64,000 bases of DNA from an uncultured Pelagibacteraceae bacterium (GTDB lineage: Bacteria > Pseudomonadota > Alphaproteobacteria > Pelagibacterales > Pelagibacteraceae). Positions 7,303 through 16,650 of the stretch are shown here, in pieces. The notes beneath the pieces are model-generated. The model searched no databases. It worked only from the letters and a program-made list of their open reading frames with translations, and was not told the origin of the DNA. The DNA lies in assembly GCA_902628495.1 (NCBI GenBank), contig CACONH010000001.1:186001-250000 (forward strand), read 5' to 3'. The position numbers and the translations under genes were made by a program. Each line of letters opens with the position of its first letter. Position 1 is the stretch's first letter.

Positions 7303-9123
7303 TTAGTGTTGTCTTCCTAGTATCGCTTTACCACTTGGTACACGAACATCGTCTACCATTTTCTGAGTAGCAGCGTCTGGCGCTTTAGTTGCCAAGCTGA
7401 CTACGATCATAAGTACTAAGCTTACTACTGATCCAACTATACCAAATGTTAACTGAGTAATATCTAAGAAACCAGGGTAACCACTTCTTACAGCAACTAA
7501 GTATGCTGTTCCAGCGGCTAGTCCTCCTAGCATTCCTGCGACTGCTCCTTGAGCATTTGCTCTCTTCCACCATACTCCTAGTACAAGTGGGAAGAATAAT
7601 CCTGACATCGCAAAGTCAAAAGCCCAGATGACTGAACCTAAGATACCTTGAATCTCAAGAGCTGCAATTGTTGCTCCAGCAAAACCAATTAATACAAGTA
7701 ATATCCTTGCGATTAACAATCTTTTAGCTGTCTCCGCTTTAGGATTAATCATCTTGTAGTAAATGTCGTGAGATAATGCATTAGATATCGCTAACACTAA
7801 TCCGTCAGCTGTTGACATGGCAGCAGCCATACCTCCAGCAGCAACTAGACCAGAAATTACATATGGTAATCCTGCTATCTCTGGAGTTGCCAATACAACG
7901 GCTTTACCACCCATGAAGAACTCGTTTAATTCGAGCGTTCCATTTCCGTTAAAGTCGCTTACAAACATTAAGTTTGCTTGGTTCCAGTTTTGATACCAGT
8001 CAATTGCTTGAACTTCAGAAATTGACTTACCAATAATTCCTGTTGCTAAGTTTGGATCCATTAACGATAGTTTAGATAATGTAGCTAACATTGGAGCTGA
8101 TGAATAAAGTAGGAATATAAAGAATAGTGACCAACCTACTGATCTTCTAGCAGCTTTTACACTTGGAGTAGTAAAATATCTCATCATAACGTGTGGTAAT
8201 GAAGCTGTTCCAGCCATCATACAAACCGCTAATGAAATAAATTTCCAAGGTGTAGTGTTAACTTCAGCGTGCGCTTTGGTTATACCTGATAGTCCTTTAG
8301 GAACCTGTTTTAAATCAGCTGCAGAATTTTTAACATCGCCAAGACCAAACTGAGCTTCTAACTCAGCGATTCTAGCAACTTCATCTGCTAACATTAAGTG
8401 TGGAAATACTCCAGCACCCATTTTGTTACTGATCCAGAATACAGGTATCAAGTAAGCTATAATCAATACAATGTATTGAGCTACTTGCGTCCATGTAACC
8501 GCTCTCATTCCACCAAGCATTGAACACATCAATATACTTGCTAATCCTACGTAAACAGCAATGTTAAAAGGAATATCAAGTGCAACTGATGCAATTGTTC
8601 CTGTAGCATTAATCTGTGCTGTCACATAAGTGAATGATGCAACTGTTAAGACTATTACCGCAGATAGTCTAGCTAGGTTTCCGCCATATCTAGTTCCAAT
8701 GAAATCTGGAACTGTGTAACAACCAAATTTTCTTAAATATGGTGCTAGTAGCGAAGCAACTAGTACGTATCCACCCGTCCAACCAACAAGTAGTGCCATA
8801 TAACCATAACCTTTGAAGTAAATTCCTCCAGCCATCGCAACGAATGAAGCACCAGACATCCAGTCTGCTGCTGTAGCCATACCGTTGAACACTGTTGGAA
8901 CTTGCCTTCCAGCTAAGTAATATGCATCAACTTGAATTGTACGAGATAGGTAACCAATTAGTGCATAAATTAAAACTGTAAAGGCTACAAAGCAAATACC
9001 AATTACTTTTGCAGACATTCCAGCTTGTTCGGCAATCGCCATCAAGATTATGAAAACTATGAAACCACCGGTGTATGTTCCATAAATCTTGGGGAGATTG
9101 TTTATAAAATTACCCTTAAACAT
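7303..9123 (-). CDS. Sodium:solute symporter, large subunit (VC_2705-type, acetate/short organic acid)
   Basis: A 606-aa SSS-family transporter with about 13 membrane helices. Family features include YYLAGRQVPTVFNGMATAADWMSG (residues 68-90) and the Na+-site helix around LPHVMMRYFTTP (309-320). A DUF4212 small subunit directly upstream places it in the two-subunit VC_2705/ActP-like group; acs two genes away supports acetate or a related monocarboxylate as substrate, which is inference. Residues 390-401 form a textbook EF-hand loop (D-F-N-G-N-G-T-L-E-L-N-E) in an extramembrane segment, suggesting Ca2+ binding. Its start abuts the small-subunit stop, and the operon ends at a strong hairpin terminator. 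Codon use is noticeably less A/T-biased than that of neighbours, consistent with high expression. Confidence 0.92.
   Translation of the reverse strand: MFKGNFINNLPKIYGTYTGGFIVFIILMAIAEQAGMSAKVIGICFVAFTVLIYALIGYLSRTIQVDAYYLAGRQVPTVFNGMATAADWMSGASFVAMAGGIYFKGYGYMALLVGWTGGYVLVASLLAPYLRKFGCYTVPDFIGTRYGGNLARLSAVIVLTVASFTYVTAQINATGTIASVALDIPFNIAVYVGLASILMCSMLGGMRAVTWTQVAQYIVLIIAYLIPVFWISNKMGAGVFPHLMLADEVARIAELEAQFGLGDVKNSAADLKQVPKGLSGITKAHAEVNTTPWKFISLAVCMMAGTASLPHVMMRYFTTPSVKAARRSVGWSLFFIFLLYSSAPMLATLSKLSLMDPNLATGIIGKSISEVQAIDWYQNWNQANLMFVSDFNGNGTLELNEFFMGGKAVVLATPEIAGLPYVISGLVAAGGMAAAMSTADGLVLAISNALSHDIYYKMINPKAETAKRLLIARILLVLIGFAGATIAALEIQGILGSVIWAFDFAMSGLFFPLVLGVWWKRANAQGAVAGMLGGLAAGTAYLVAVRSGYPGFLDITQLTFGIVGSVVSLVLMIVVSLATKAPDAATQKMVDDVRVPSGKAILGRQH
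7921..7956 (-). other. EF-hand-like Ca2+-binding loop inside the symporter
   Basis: Twelve codons encode Asp390 to Glu401. Positions 1, 3, 5, 6, 8 and 12 of the loop are D, N, N, G, L and E, which fits the canonical EF-hand consensus exactly. From memory, related VC_2705-type symporters carry a similar D-x-N-G-D/N-G segment just before LATPEIAGLP, so it is probably a family trait and not a chance match. Confidence 0.7.
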
Positions 9124-9386
9124 TAGTCATCCTCTCTTTCAGAAAAGCCGAACTCTTCATCAATCTTTTCTTGTCTTCCCGCAAACCAAAAAATTAGTAT
9201 TACGAAAATTCCAAGAGAACCTTGACATGTCATATAATATGACAATGGATATCCAAAAGGTCTAATAGATGATGCTTCCATTTCGGCCCCGAAGAGGAAG
9301 ATGCCAATAGAGAAAACGAACCAGATAGCTAGCGTTACAAAAAGCAGGCCTCTAGTCTTTTCCCAATGTTGTGCTTGTTTTGACAT
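9123..9386 (-). CDS. Symporter small subunit (DUF4212)
   Basis: An 87-aa protein with two membrane helices (about residues 15-35 and 48-70) and a charged C-terminus. The N-terminus with W8 (AQHWEKTRGLLFVTLAIWF) and the FPLSYYMTCQGSLG-like segment (here GYPLSYYMTCQGSLGIFVI) identify the DUF4212 'solute:sodium symporter small subunit' family, whose genes nearly always precede a VC_2705-type large subunit. Its last base is the first base of the large-subunit frame, so the two are translationally coupled. It probably stabilises or regulates the large subunit in the inner membrane. Confidence 0.92.
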   Translation of the reverse strand: MSKQAQHWEKTRGLLFVTLAIWFVFSIGIFLFGAEMEASSIRPFGYPLSYYMTCQGSLGIFVILIFWFAGRQEKIDEEFGFSEREDD

Positions 9387-9390
9387 TTTT

Positions 9391-9399
9391 TCCCTCCCT
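9391..9399 (-). promoter_or_regulatory. Strong ribosome binding site of the symporter operon
   Basis: Read on the minus strand, AGGGAGGGA lies four bases before the ATG of the small subunit. Most genes here have weak or no Shine-Dalgarno sequences, so this purine-rich site marks a strongly translated operon. Confidence 0.75.
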
Positions 9400-9503
9400 A
9401 TAGGTTAAAAGACGAAACATTACTCATTATGAAAAATATTGGAACCCCTAAAATTCTCGTATTTTTTGTGATTTTATAATATATTACAACTTTTAGTATA
9501 CAT

Positions 9504-10130
9504 ATGGCCCTAAAATATAGATTCAATCTTAAAGATATAAAACTGGAAGATTTCAAGGTCTATCTTCTTGCAATGTTCAAGGGAATTTTGCCAAAAAAAA
9601 GAATTAAAAATTTTTTAGATCTCGAACAATTTATCCAAAAAAAATCTGCGTGGGTTACCCAAGTTACTTTGTACAATTATTTAAAAACAAGAATGGGTAC
9701 CAAATATGTTTTACATTTTGACAATGATGTTTTTATTGACTCAATTAATTTAGCAAAATGGAACATTTATATAATCTCTTTACAAGATTTAACTTTCTTC
9801 ACATTTTCATATATACATAACAATTTTAATCTTAATGATTTTGAAAAGTCCAAAAGAATTTACGAAACAATTATTGATGAAGAAATTAAGAATGGTATGC
9901 CAGAAGATATAGCAGCCTACGGAAAAAAAACTTTTTTCGAAAGATATGAAAAAATTGATTGGAAAAAATATTATAGCTCACTTCCATTTAATCCTAGTGC
10001 ACTAGCACTTTATAAATGGGCTCCTATTGCAGAGGAATTAAAAACTTTAGACAGAAAAATTGTTTTAAACTCTATGATACTTAAGTGGGACAATATTAAG
10101 GATGAGTTTATAAAACTTATAAAGTTTTAA
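9504..10130 (+). CDS. Conserved hypothetical protein
   Basis: A 208-aa soluble protein I cannot assign. It has no signal peptide and no evident membrane helix. It is rich in aromatic residues, with a [17 protein letters not shown] segment near residue 50-65, an acidic stretch [16 protein letters not shown] near 130 and [18 protein letters not shown] near 175. These look like conserved cores of an alphaproteobacterial family of roughly this size, but no catalytic motif stands out. It is divergent from the symporter operon across 117 bases and its stop overlaps the stop of convergent acs by four bases. The location between a carboxylate transporter and acs is suggestive but does not define a function. 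Confidence 0.75.
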   Translation: MALKYRFNLKDIKLEDFKVYLLAMFKGILPKKRIKNFLDLEQFIQKKSAWVTQVTLYNYLKTRMGTKYVLHFDNDVFIDSINLAKWNIYIISLQDLTFFTFSYIHNNFNLNDFEKSKRIYETIIDEEIKNGMPEDIAAYGKKTFFERYEKIDWKKYYSSLPFNPSALALYKWAPIAEELKTLDRKIVLNSMILKWDNIKDEFIKLIKF

Positions 10131-12193
10131 ACATTTTTTCTCTCATCAACTAAACTTTGTACAACACTAGGATCTGCCAAAGTAGTTGTGTCACCAAGTT
10201 GATCATGTTCGTTTGCTGCGATCTTTCTTAAAATTCTTCTCATAATTTTCCCAGATCTTGTTTTTGGTAATCCTGGTGAAAAATGAATTAGATCTGGTGT
10301 AGCAATTGGACCTATTTGTTTTCTAACCCACAATTTTAATTCTCTTTCTAAATCACCGTCTGCTTTTTCACCTACATTAAGAGTAACATAGCAGTAAAGA
10401 CCGTTACCTTTTATATCATGAGGGTATCCAACTACTGCAGCTTCAGCTACTTTTGGATGAGCAACGAAAGCGCTTTCAATTTCTGCTGTACCTAAGTTGT
10501 GTCCTGATACAATTATTACATCATCAACTCTTCCTGTTATCCAATAATATCCATCTTTATCTCTTCTACAACCATCCCCAGTAAAGTATTTTCCATCAAA
10601 TTGTGAGAAATATGTTTCGATAAATCGATTATGATCTCCATAAACCGTTCTCATCTGTCCAGGCCATGACTGAGCGATACACAATCTTCCTTGAGCTTCA
10701 CCTTTTAAAACTTTTCCAGTTTTATCAACAATAACTGGTTTGATCCCATAGAAAGGTTTAGTTGCAGAACCTGGTTTGAGATCTATCGCACCGGTCTGCG
10801 GACTAATTAAAATTCCTCCAGTTTCTGTTTGCCACCAAGTATCAACTATTGGACATCTTGAGTCACCAACAGTTTTGTAATACCACTCCCAAGCTTCTGG
10901 ATTTATCGGCTCACCGACTGTACCAAGTAATTTTAGTGTTTTTCTCGAGGTTTTTTTTACAGGCTTATCTCCCTCCCTCATCAAGGCTCTAATTGCAGTT
11001 GGAGCTGTGTAAAAAATATTAACCTTATATTTATCAACAATCTGCCACCATCTTGAAGAATCAGGATAAGTTGGTATCCCCTCGAACATTAAAGTTGTAG
11101 CACCATTAGCTAGTGGTCCGTAAATTATATAACTATGACCTGTCACCCAACCAATATCTGCTGTACACCAGTAAATATCTTTCGGCTTATAATTAAAAAT
11201 GTACTGATGTGTCATTGAAGCGTAGACCAAATATCCACCTGTAGTGTGAAGGACGCCTTTTGGTTTTCCAGTAGATCCTGATGTATATAAAATAAAAAGT
11301 GGATCCTCAGCATTCATTTCCTCAGGTTCACAATAAGATGATACATTTTTAGTTATGTCATGATACCAAACATCTCGACTACTATCCCAACTAACATCGT
11401 TCCCTGTTCTTTTAACTACAACACATTTCTTAACATTGGGACAACTCATCAAAGCTTCGTCTGTGATTGATTTTAAAGGTATTATTTTTCCACCTCTTAT
11501 TCCTTCATCAGCTGTTACCACATAATCTGAATCACAATCATTTATACGTCCAGCTATACTATCAGGAGAAAAACCACCAAAAATTATTGAATGGATTGCA
11601 CCAATTCTAGCACAAGCTAACATAGTGTAAGCCAGCTCTGGTATCATTGTTAAATAAATAGTAACTCTATCACCCTTTTGAACTCCAATTTCTTTTAATC
11701 CATTTGCAATTTTACATACTTCGTTATGTAATTGTTTATAAGTAATTTTCTTTTGTACTTTTGGATCATCTCCGACCCACATAATTGCAGTTTTATCTTT
11801 ATTATTTTTTAAATGTCTATCTATGCAATTAGCTGATGCATTTAGAGTGCCATCGTAAAACCATTTGATGTTTACGTCTGAACTACTATATTTAACATCT
11901 TTGATTTTGGTGTATGGCTTAATCCATGTAACTCTTTTTCCTTCTTTTCTCCAAAATCCGTCGTTATCCTTAATAGACTGACTATACTTTTTTTCGTAGA
12001 TAGTTTTACTAACTAAAGCTTTTTTTAACCATTCAGACTTAACTTTATAAATTTTTTCTGATGATTTGTTATCTTTAATTTTTAATTTCTTAACTTTTTT
12101 TTTATATTGTTTAATTTTTCTAGATTTAGACTTAGATCTATATTTTTTCTTTGCTTTTCGTTTAGTTTTTCTTTTTTTTGATTTTTTTGCCAT
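10127..12193 (-). CDS. acs: Acetyl-CoA synthetase with a Lys/Arg-rich N-terminal extension
   Basis: A 688-aa AMP-forming acetate:CoA ligase. The P-loop-like [11 protein letters not shown] is at 303-313, [10 protein letters not shown] follows, and Lys649 in the RSGKIMRR motif is the conserved lysine that is acetylated in other Acs enzymes to switch activity. Residues 1-40 contain 25 Lys/Arg, a tail absent from ordinary Acs, whose homology begins around residue 50. No later in-frame ATG, GTG or TTG gives a plausible shorter start, so the tail seems genuine. The first 32 bases overlap the end of the EVE-domain gene. Together with the symporter it suggests acetate uptake and activation to acetyl-CoA in the cytoplasm. 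Confidence 0.96.
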   Translation of the reverse strand: MAKKSKKRKTKRKAKKKYRSKSKSRKIKQYKKKVKKLKIKDNKSSEKIYKVKSEWLKKALVSKTIYEKKYSQSIKDNDGFWRKEGKRVTWIKPYTKIKDVKYSSSDVNIKWFYDGTLNASANCIDRHLKNNKDKTAIMWVGDDPKVQKKITYKQLHNEVCKIANGLKEIGVQKGDRVTIYLTMIPELAYTMLACARIGAIHSIIFGGFSPDSIAGRINDCDSDYVVTADEGIRGGKIIPLKSITDEALMSCPNVKKCVVVKRTGNDVSWDSSRDVWYHDITKNVSSYCEPEEMNAEDPLFILYTSGSTGKPKGVLHTTGGYLVYASMTHQYIFNYKPKDIYWCTADIGWVTGHSYIIYGPLANGATTLMFEGIPTYPDSSRWWQIVDKYKVNIFYTAPTAIRALMREGDKPVKKTSRKTLKLLGTVGEPINPEAWEWYYKTVGDSRCPIVDTWWQTETGGILISPQTGAIDLKPGSATKPFYGIKPVIVDKTGKVLKGEAQGRLCIAQSWPGQMRTVYGDHNRFIETYFSQFDGKYFTGDGCRRDKDGYYWITGRVDDVIIVSGHNLGTAEIESAFVAHPKVAEAAVVGYPHDIKGNGLYCYVTLNVGEKADGDLERELKLWVRKQIGPIATPDLIHFSPGLPKTRSGKIMRRILRKIAANEHDQLGDTTTLADPSVVQSLVDERKNV

Positions 12194-12614
12194 AATTTAT
12201 TTTTATATTACCCATATTATTTAAAATCTTCCAGCTTTTAGAGTCAATAGGCATTACTGATAATCTGCTTTGTTTTATAAGGGGCAATTGGTTTAGTTGC
12301 TCAATTTTCTTTATATTTTCTAAACTAACTGGATTTTTTAATTTTTTTTCAAATTTAACTCTAACTGCAACAAATTTTTTCATCTTATCTGTTGGATCAA
12401 TAAAAGCCTCTCTTACTACTTTTACAATACCAACAATTTCTTTGCCTATATTAGAATGATAAAAAAAACAAAGATCTCCAGTTTTCATATTTCTTAAATT
12501 TTTAGCTGCTTGATAATTTCTCACACCGTCCCAAATTGCACCTTTGGCACCAGCTTTTAATTGTTGGTCAATAGACCAAACGTCAGGTTCTGATTTTAAT
12601 AACCAGTAATTCAT
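12162..12614 (-). CDS. EVE-domain protein
   Basis: A 150-aa single EVE domain (a PUA-like fold that binds modified bases). [46 protein letters not shown] and the later [15 protein letters not shown] are the family's conserved blocks in order. Bacterial EVE proteins of this type are widespread, often near metabolic genes, and are thought to recognise modified nucleic acids; the exact ligand is unknown. The C-terminus ends in a lysine run because its last 32 bases overlap, in another frame, the basic start of acs. It is divergent from the TPR glycosyltransferase across 46 bases. Confidence 0.93.
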   Translation of the reverse strand: MNYWLLKSEPDVWSIDQQLKAGAKGAIWDGVRNYQAAKNLRNMKTGDLCFFYHSNIGKEIVGIVKVVREAFIDPTDKMKKFVAVRVKFEKKLKNPVSLENIKKIEQLNQLPLIKQSRLSVMPIDSKSWKILNNMGNIKINYGKKIKKKKN

Positions 12615-12660
12615 TTAGAATAGTTTTTTTTTATTTAAATTTACATTAAAATGAAAAAAT

Positions 12661-14640
12661 ATGAGAGATAAAATTGCTGAAATATTAGACTTAATAAAAA
12701 TTAATAAATTTAAAGAGGCTAAAATAAAATGTGATAGCATAAAAAAACATTTCGATGAAAATTTAGAATTTTTACATATTTATGGCTTCATATTTTTTAG
12801 TTTAAATAATTACGAAAAGGCCATAGAGCAATGGGAGAAGGCAATAAAAATTAATCCAAAATTTGTAGATGGTTTAAATAATCTTGGAAATGCATTTTTC
12901 AGAATAGGAAAATTTGACGAAGCCATTAATTATTTAAATAAAGCATTAAGTTTAAGACCAAATTTTTTTGAAACTTATTATACACTAAGCGATATTTTTT
13001 ATCAAAAAGGCATTTATGATAACGCACTCAAAAATATAAATGAGGCTTTAAATTTAAAACCTGGACATTTACCAACCATAAAAAGCAAACTAGCGATTCT
13101 TTTGAAAATGAATATGAAAAAAGAGTACTTAAAATTTTTAGAAAAAATTATTCCACAACACCCTAAAGAAACAGAACTTTATTATAAAAAGGCACAAGTT
13201 TTTTCAGAATTAGGAATGAACACCTCTTCAATAAATACCTATAAAACCATATTATTGATTGATCCAGAATATCCATTTGTTTTAGGAAATGTTGTTGAAG
13301 ATAAATTAGTAAATTGTGATTGGAAAGGTCTAGATAGAGACATAAACGATATAAAAAATAAAATATTTGAAAATAAAGAAATTGCTAGTCCAATGTTACT
13401 AGCAAAATTATTTGACTCACCTGAAATACTTTTTAAGGCAAGTAAAATATGGATTCAGCAATTTGATTTAGATAATAACAATCAGATTGATACTCGAATT
13501 TTAGAAATAAATACAAAAATAAAAATAGGATATTTTTCAGCTGATTTTAGAGACCACCCTGTTGGTCACTTAATAGTTAAAATGCTAGAGACTCACGACA
13601 AATCCAAATATGAAATTTATGGTTTTTACTTAGGTAGGAGACATGATGAAAACGATATTTTTCATTCAAGAATAAAAAAAGCTTTCACTAAATTTTATGA
13701 TGTATCTAGTATGTCAAATGAAGAAATAATATCTTTATCTAGAAATTTAAAAATACATATTGCTATAGATCTTATGGTTCACACAGGAGGACATGAACAC
13801 AGGTATGCAATTTTTCAGAGTAAATTGGCACCGATACAAATAAACTTTTTAGGTTATCCTGGCACATCTGGATCAAATAAAGTAGAATATATAATAGCTG
13901 ATAAGACAGTAATACCCGAAAAAAATAAAAAGTTTTTTTCTGAAAAAATTATTTACTTGCCACATTCTTATCAACCAAGTGAAAAAGATAGAGCTCTATC
14001 AAAAAAAACTTTTACTAAACAAATTTTAAATTTACCAAAGGATGATTTTATATTTTGCTGCTTTAACACTATAAATAAAATTTTACCTAATATTGTTAAA
14101 TTATGGGCTGAAATATTAAATCATGTACCAAAAAGTGTTTTGTGGCTATTGTCTGATAATGATGATTCTAAAAAGAATCTAAAAATAGAATTCGAAAAAA
14201 AAAAAATAGACCCTAAAAGAATAATTTTTGGTACTAAAGTTCCAATAACCGAGCATCTTAAAAGAATTAAATTTGCAGATTTGTTTCTTGATACATTTCC
14301 TTATAACGCCCACACATCATGCAGCGACTCTATTTGGGCAGGGTTACCAATATTAACATTAGAAGGGGACTCTTTTCAAAGTAGAGTTGCCTCTAGTTTA
14401 TTAAAAACAACTGGTTTAAATGAACTTATAACCAAAAATGAAAAAGAATATGTAGAAAAAGCTATTTATATTGCAAAAAATAAAGAATATTTAAATCAAC
14501 TAAAAAAAAAATTACTTACCTCTAAAGATAACAACCCATTATTTGATAATAAATCTTTTACTCATAATATTGAGAAGGCATACAGTATCATATTTGAAAA
14601 ACATATTAATGAAAAAGATCCGGAAGATGTTTATTTATAA
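12661..14640 (+). CDS. TPR-repeat GT41 (OGT/SPINDLY-like) glycosyltransferase
   Basis: A 659-aa protein. Residues about 1-200 are TPR repeats, for example 67-100 with LNNLGNAFFRIGKFDEAINYL. From about residue 280 a GT41 catalytic region begins: IKIGYFSADFRDHPVGH, INFLGYPGTSGSNKVEYIIAD near 400 and FLDTFPYNAHTSCSDSIWAG followed by GLPILTLEGDSFQSRVASSLL, the nucleotide-sugar-binding core of O-GlcNAc transferases and SPINDLY. It probably adds a sugar to Ser/Thr of proteins in the cytoplasm; donor and targets are unknown. The frame ends six bases into the convergent tsaD gene. Confidence 0.9.
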   Translation: MRDKIAEILDLIKINKFKEAKIKCDSIKKHFDENLEFLHIYGFIFFSLNNYEKAIEQWEKAIKINPKFVDGLNNLGNAFFRIGKFDEAINYLNKALSLRPNFFETYYTLSDIFYQKGIYDNALKNINEALNLKPGHLPTIKSKLAILLKMNMKKEYLKFLEKIIPQHPKETELYYKKAQVFSELGMNTSSINTYKTILLIDPEYPFVLGNVVEDKLVNCDWKGLDRDINDIKNKIFENKEIASPMLLAKLFDSPEILFKASKIWIQQFDLDNNNQIDTRILEINTKIKIGYFSADFRDHPVGHLIVKMLETHDKSKYEIYGFYLGRRHDENDIFHSRIKKAFTKFYDVSSMSNEEIISLSRNLKIHIAIDLMVHTGGHEHRYAIFQSKLAPIQINFLGYPGTSGSNKVEYIIADKTVIPEKNKKFFSEKIIYLPHSYQPSEKDRALSKKTFTKQILNLPKDDFIFCCFNTINKILPNIVKLWAEILNHVPKSVLWLLSDNDDSKKNLKIEFEKKKIDPKRIIFGTKVPITEHLKRIKFADLFLDTFPYNAHTSCSDSIWAGLPILTLEGDSFQSRVASSLLKTTGLNELITKNEKEYVEKAIYIAKNKEYLNQLKKKLLTSKDNNPLFDNKSFTHNIEKAYSIIFEKHINEKDPEDVYL

Positions 14641-15702
14641 TTGAACACCTGCTCCCTTTAGAAATTTAGCGTTCTTATCTAATTGCCATCTAGGTTTTAT
14701 AGAAAAGTCTAATTTACTAAATTCTTTTTTTTTAAATTTTTTTAGTCCAACAATTGCAATCATAGCAGCATTATCACTACATAGCTCTAGTTCTGGAAAA
14801 ATAGCTGTAAATTTTTCTTCTAAACAAATTTTGTTTATTATATTTCTTATCTCGTTATTTGCGGCTACTCCGCCAGCAACTATAATTTGATTTCCCTCAA
14901 AACTTTTTTTAAACTCATTAATGGCTACTTTTGTTTTTTTGTAAATAATATCTAAAATTGTTTTTTGAAATGATGCTGCTAAATCGTATTTATCTTGTTT
15001 ATTTTTAATCATCTTAGATGATCTAAAAACTGCAGTTTTAAGTCCTGCAAAAGATAAATTACAACCACCTCTATTAATAATAGGTTTTGGAAGAATAAAC
15101 TTTCTTTGATCTCCTTTTTTTGCAAATTCTTCGATCTTTGGACCACCGGGAAATCCAAATCCTAATATCTTAGCGGTTTTATCAAATGCCTCACCTATAG
15201 CATCATCAATTGTAGTGCCTATTCTTTTATATCTGCCTAAACCTTTAACAATCAGATATTGAGTATGCCCGCCTGAAATAAGCAAAAGTAAATAAGGAAA
15301 TTTTATATTACTTTTAAACATAGGGCTTAATGCATGACCTTCTAGATGGTTTACAGCAATTAATGGTTTTTTTAAAGCTAATGACAATGATTTTGCGAAA
15401 TTAAAACCGACAGATAAACATACGATTAGTCCAGGTCCTGCTGTTGCAGATATGGCGGATATATCATTTAATTTTACTCTACTTTTTTTTAGAGCCTTTT
15501 TTGTAATCATTTCAATTTTTTCTAAATGACTTCTTGCAGCTAACTCAGGTACTACGCCTCCAAATTTCTTATGAACCTTTTCTTGGCTTGATACAATATT
15601 AGCCAATATTTTAGGAGGTTTTGTTCCATTATCTTGGATTATTGAAACAGCAGTCTCATCACAGCTTGTTTCTATGCCCATTATAAGTATTTTTTTTTTC
15701 AT
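14635..15702 (-). CDS. tsaD: tRNA N6-adenosine threonylcarbamoyltransferase
   Basis: A 355-aa TsaD (Gcp/YgjD), which transfers the threonylcarbamoyl group to A37 of ANN-decoding tRNAs. The N-terminal GIETSCDETAVSII is the family signature and ASKHA phosphate-binding motif; VNHLEGHALSP carries the metal-binding H-x(3)-H pair, and the late LCSDNAAMIA motif contains the last metal-binding Asp. Length and motif order are standard. It is divergent from hemC across a 35-base AT-rich spacer. Confidence 0.97.
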   Translation of the reverse strand: MKKKILIMGIETSCDETAVSIIQDNGTKPPKILANIVSSQEKVHKKFGGVVPELAARSHLEKIEMITKKALKKSRVKLNDISAISATAGPGLIVCLSVGFNFAKSLSLALKKPLIAVNHLEGHALSPMFKSNIKFPYLLLLISGGHTQYLIVKGLGRYKRIGTTIDDAIGEAFDKTAKILGFGFPGGPKIEEFAKKGDQRKFILPKPIINRGGCNLSFAGLKTAVFRSSKMIKNKQDKYDLAASFQKTILDIIYKKTKVAINEFKKSFEGNQIIVAGGVAANNEIRNIINKICLEEKFTAIFPELELCSDNAAMIAIVGLKKFKKKEFSKLDFSIKPRWQLDKNAKFLKGAGVQL

Positions 15703-15737
15703 AAATAATTTAATTAATATAGGTAAATTTAAATATT

Positions 15738-16649
15738 ATGAATAAAAAAAAAATCATCATAGGGACTAGAGGAAGTAAATTAGCTATTAAATATGCTGAA
15801 CTTGCTATTAGAAAAATTAAAAAATTTTATGATGGAAAAATTGAATTAAAAAAAATTGTTACAAAGGGGGATAGAATTTTAAACCGCAGGACCTCTGATA
15901 TTGGTGGCAAAGGAGAATTTGTGAAAAATATTGAAAAAGAGTTAATTTCAAAAAAAATTGATATAGCTGTTCATTCATTAAAAGATATTCCATATGAAGA
16001 GACCCCAGGCTTGATTTTAAAAACTTTTCTTAAAAGAAATTCGCCAAAGGAAGTACTTATAAGTAAAAAAAATTTATCTTTTGAAAAGTTGAAAAAAAAT
16101 TCTATCATTGGTACGTCTTCTTTTAGGAGAGAATTTCAATTAAAAAAGATGAGGCCTGATTTAAAATTTAAACTCATAAGAGGAAATATTGACAGTAGAA
16201 TAAAAAAAATTTACGAAAAAAAATATGATGCGATTATTTTAGCTAAGGCAGGTTTAAAGTGTTTAAAGATGACTAGTTTAATTACACAAGAATTTGATTG
16301 CAGTAAGATCATCCCATCAGCAGGTCAGGGCATAATTTCTCTACAATCAAGAAAAAATGATAATAAAATTAATAAACTTTTAGAAAAAGTTAATGACAAA
16401 GATACAAGAATTAGAGCTAAGACTGAGAGAAAAGTTTTAAAAATTTTAAAAGGTGACTGTAGCACAGCAGTTGGAATCTATTCATTCATTCAGAAAAAAA
16501 AATTGGTTTTAAAAGCTGAGTTGTTTTCTGTTGATGGAAAATCTAGATATTTTTATGAATATTCCGATACAATTGGCAAAGCATTAAAAATTGGATCAAT
16601 TGTTGGAAATTATTTAAAAAAAATATCCCAGGGAAAATATAAAAATTGA
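15738..16649 (+). CDS. hemC: Porphobilinogen deaminase (hydroxymethylbilane synthase)
   Basis: A 303-aa HemC that condenses four porphobilinogens to hydroxymethylbilane in heme synthesis. IIGTRGSKLAIKYAEL (7-22), HSLKDIP (79-85), the RGNIDSRIKK loop (148-157) and Cys241 in KGDCSTAVG, which carries the dipyrromethane cofactor, are all present. hemD follows after one base, so the two consecutive steps are encoded as an operon that may continue through the mechanosensitive channel, YggT and folD. Confidence 0.97.
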   Translation: MNKKKIIIGTRGSKLAIKYAELAIRKIKKFYDGKIELKKIVTKGDRILNRRTSDIGGKGEFVKNIEKELISKKIDIAVHSLKDIPYEETPGLILKTFLKRNSPKEVLISKKNLSFEKLKKNSIIGTSSFRREFQLKKMRPDLKFKLIRGNIDSRIKKIYEKKYDAIILAKAGLKCLKMTSLITQEFDCSKIIPSAGQGIISLQSRKNDNKINKLLEKVNDKDTRIRAKTERKVLKILKGDCSTAVGIYSFIQKKKLVLKAELFSVDGKSRYFYEYSDTIGKALKIGSIVGNYLKKISQGKYKN

Positions 16650-16650
16650 A

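Noticed and set aside
7385-7573. Second minus-strand frame inside the symporter gene
   Set aside because: Out-of-frame shadow within a well-conserved transporter region.
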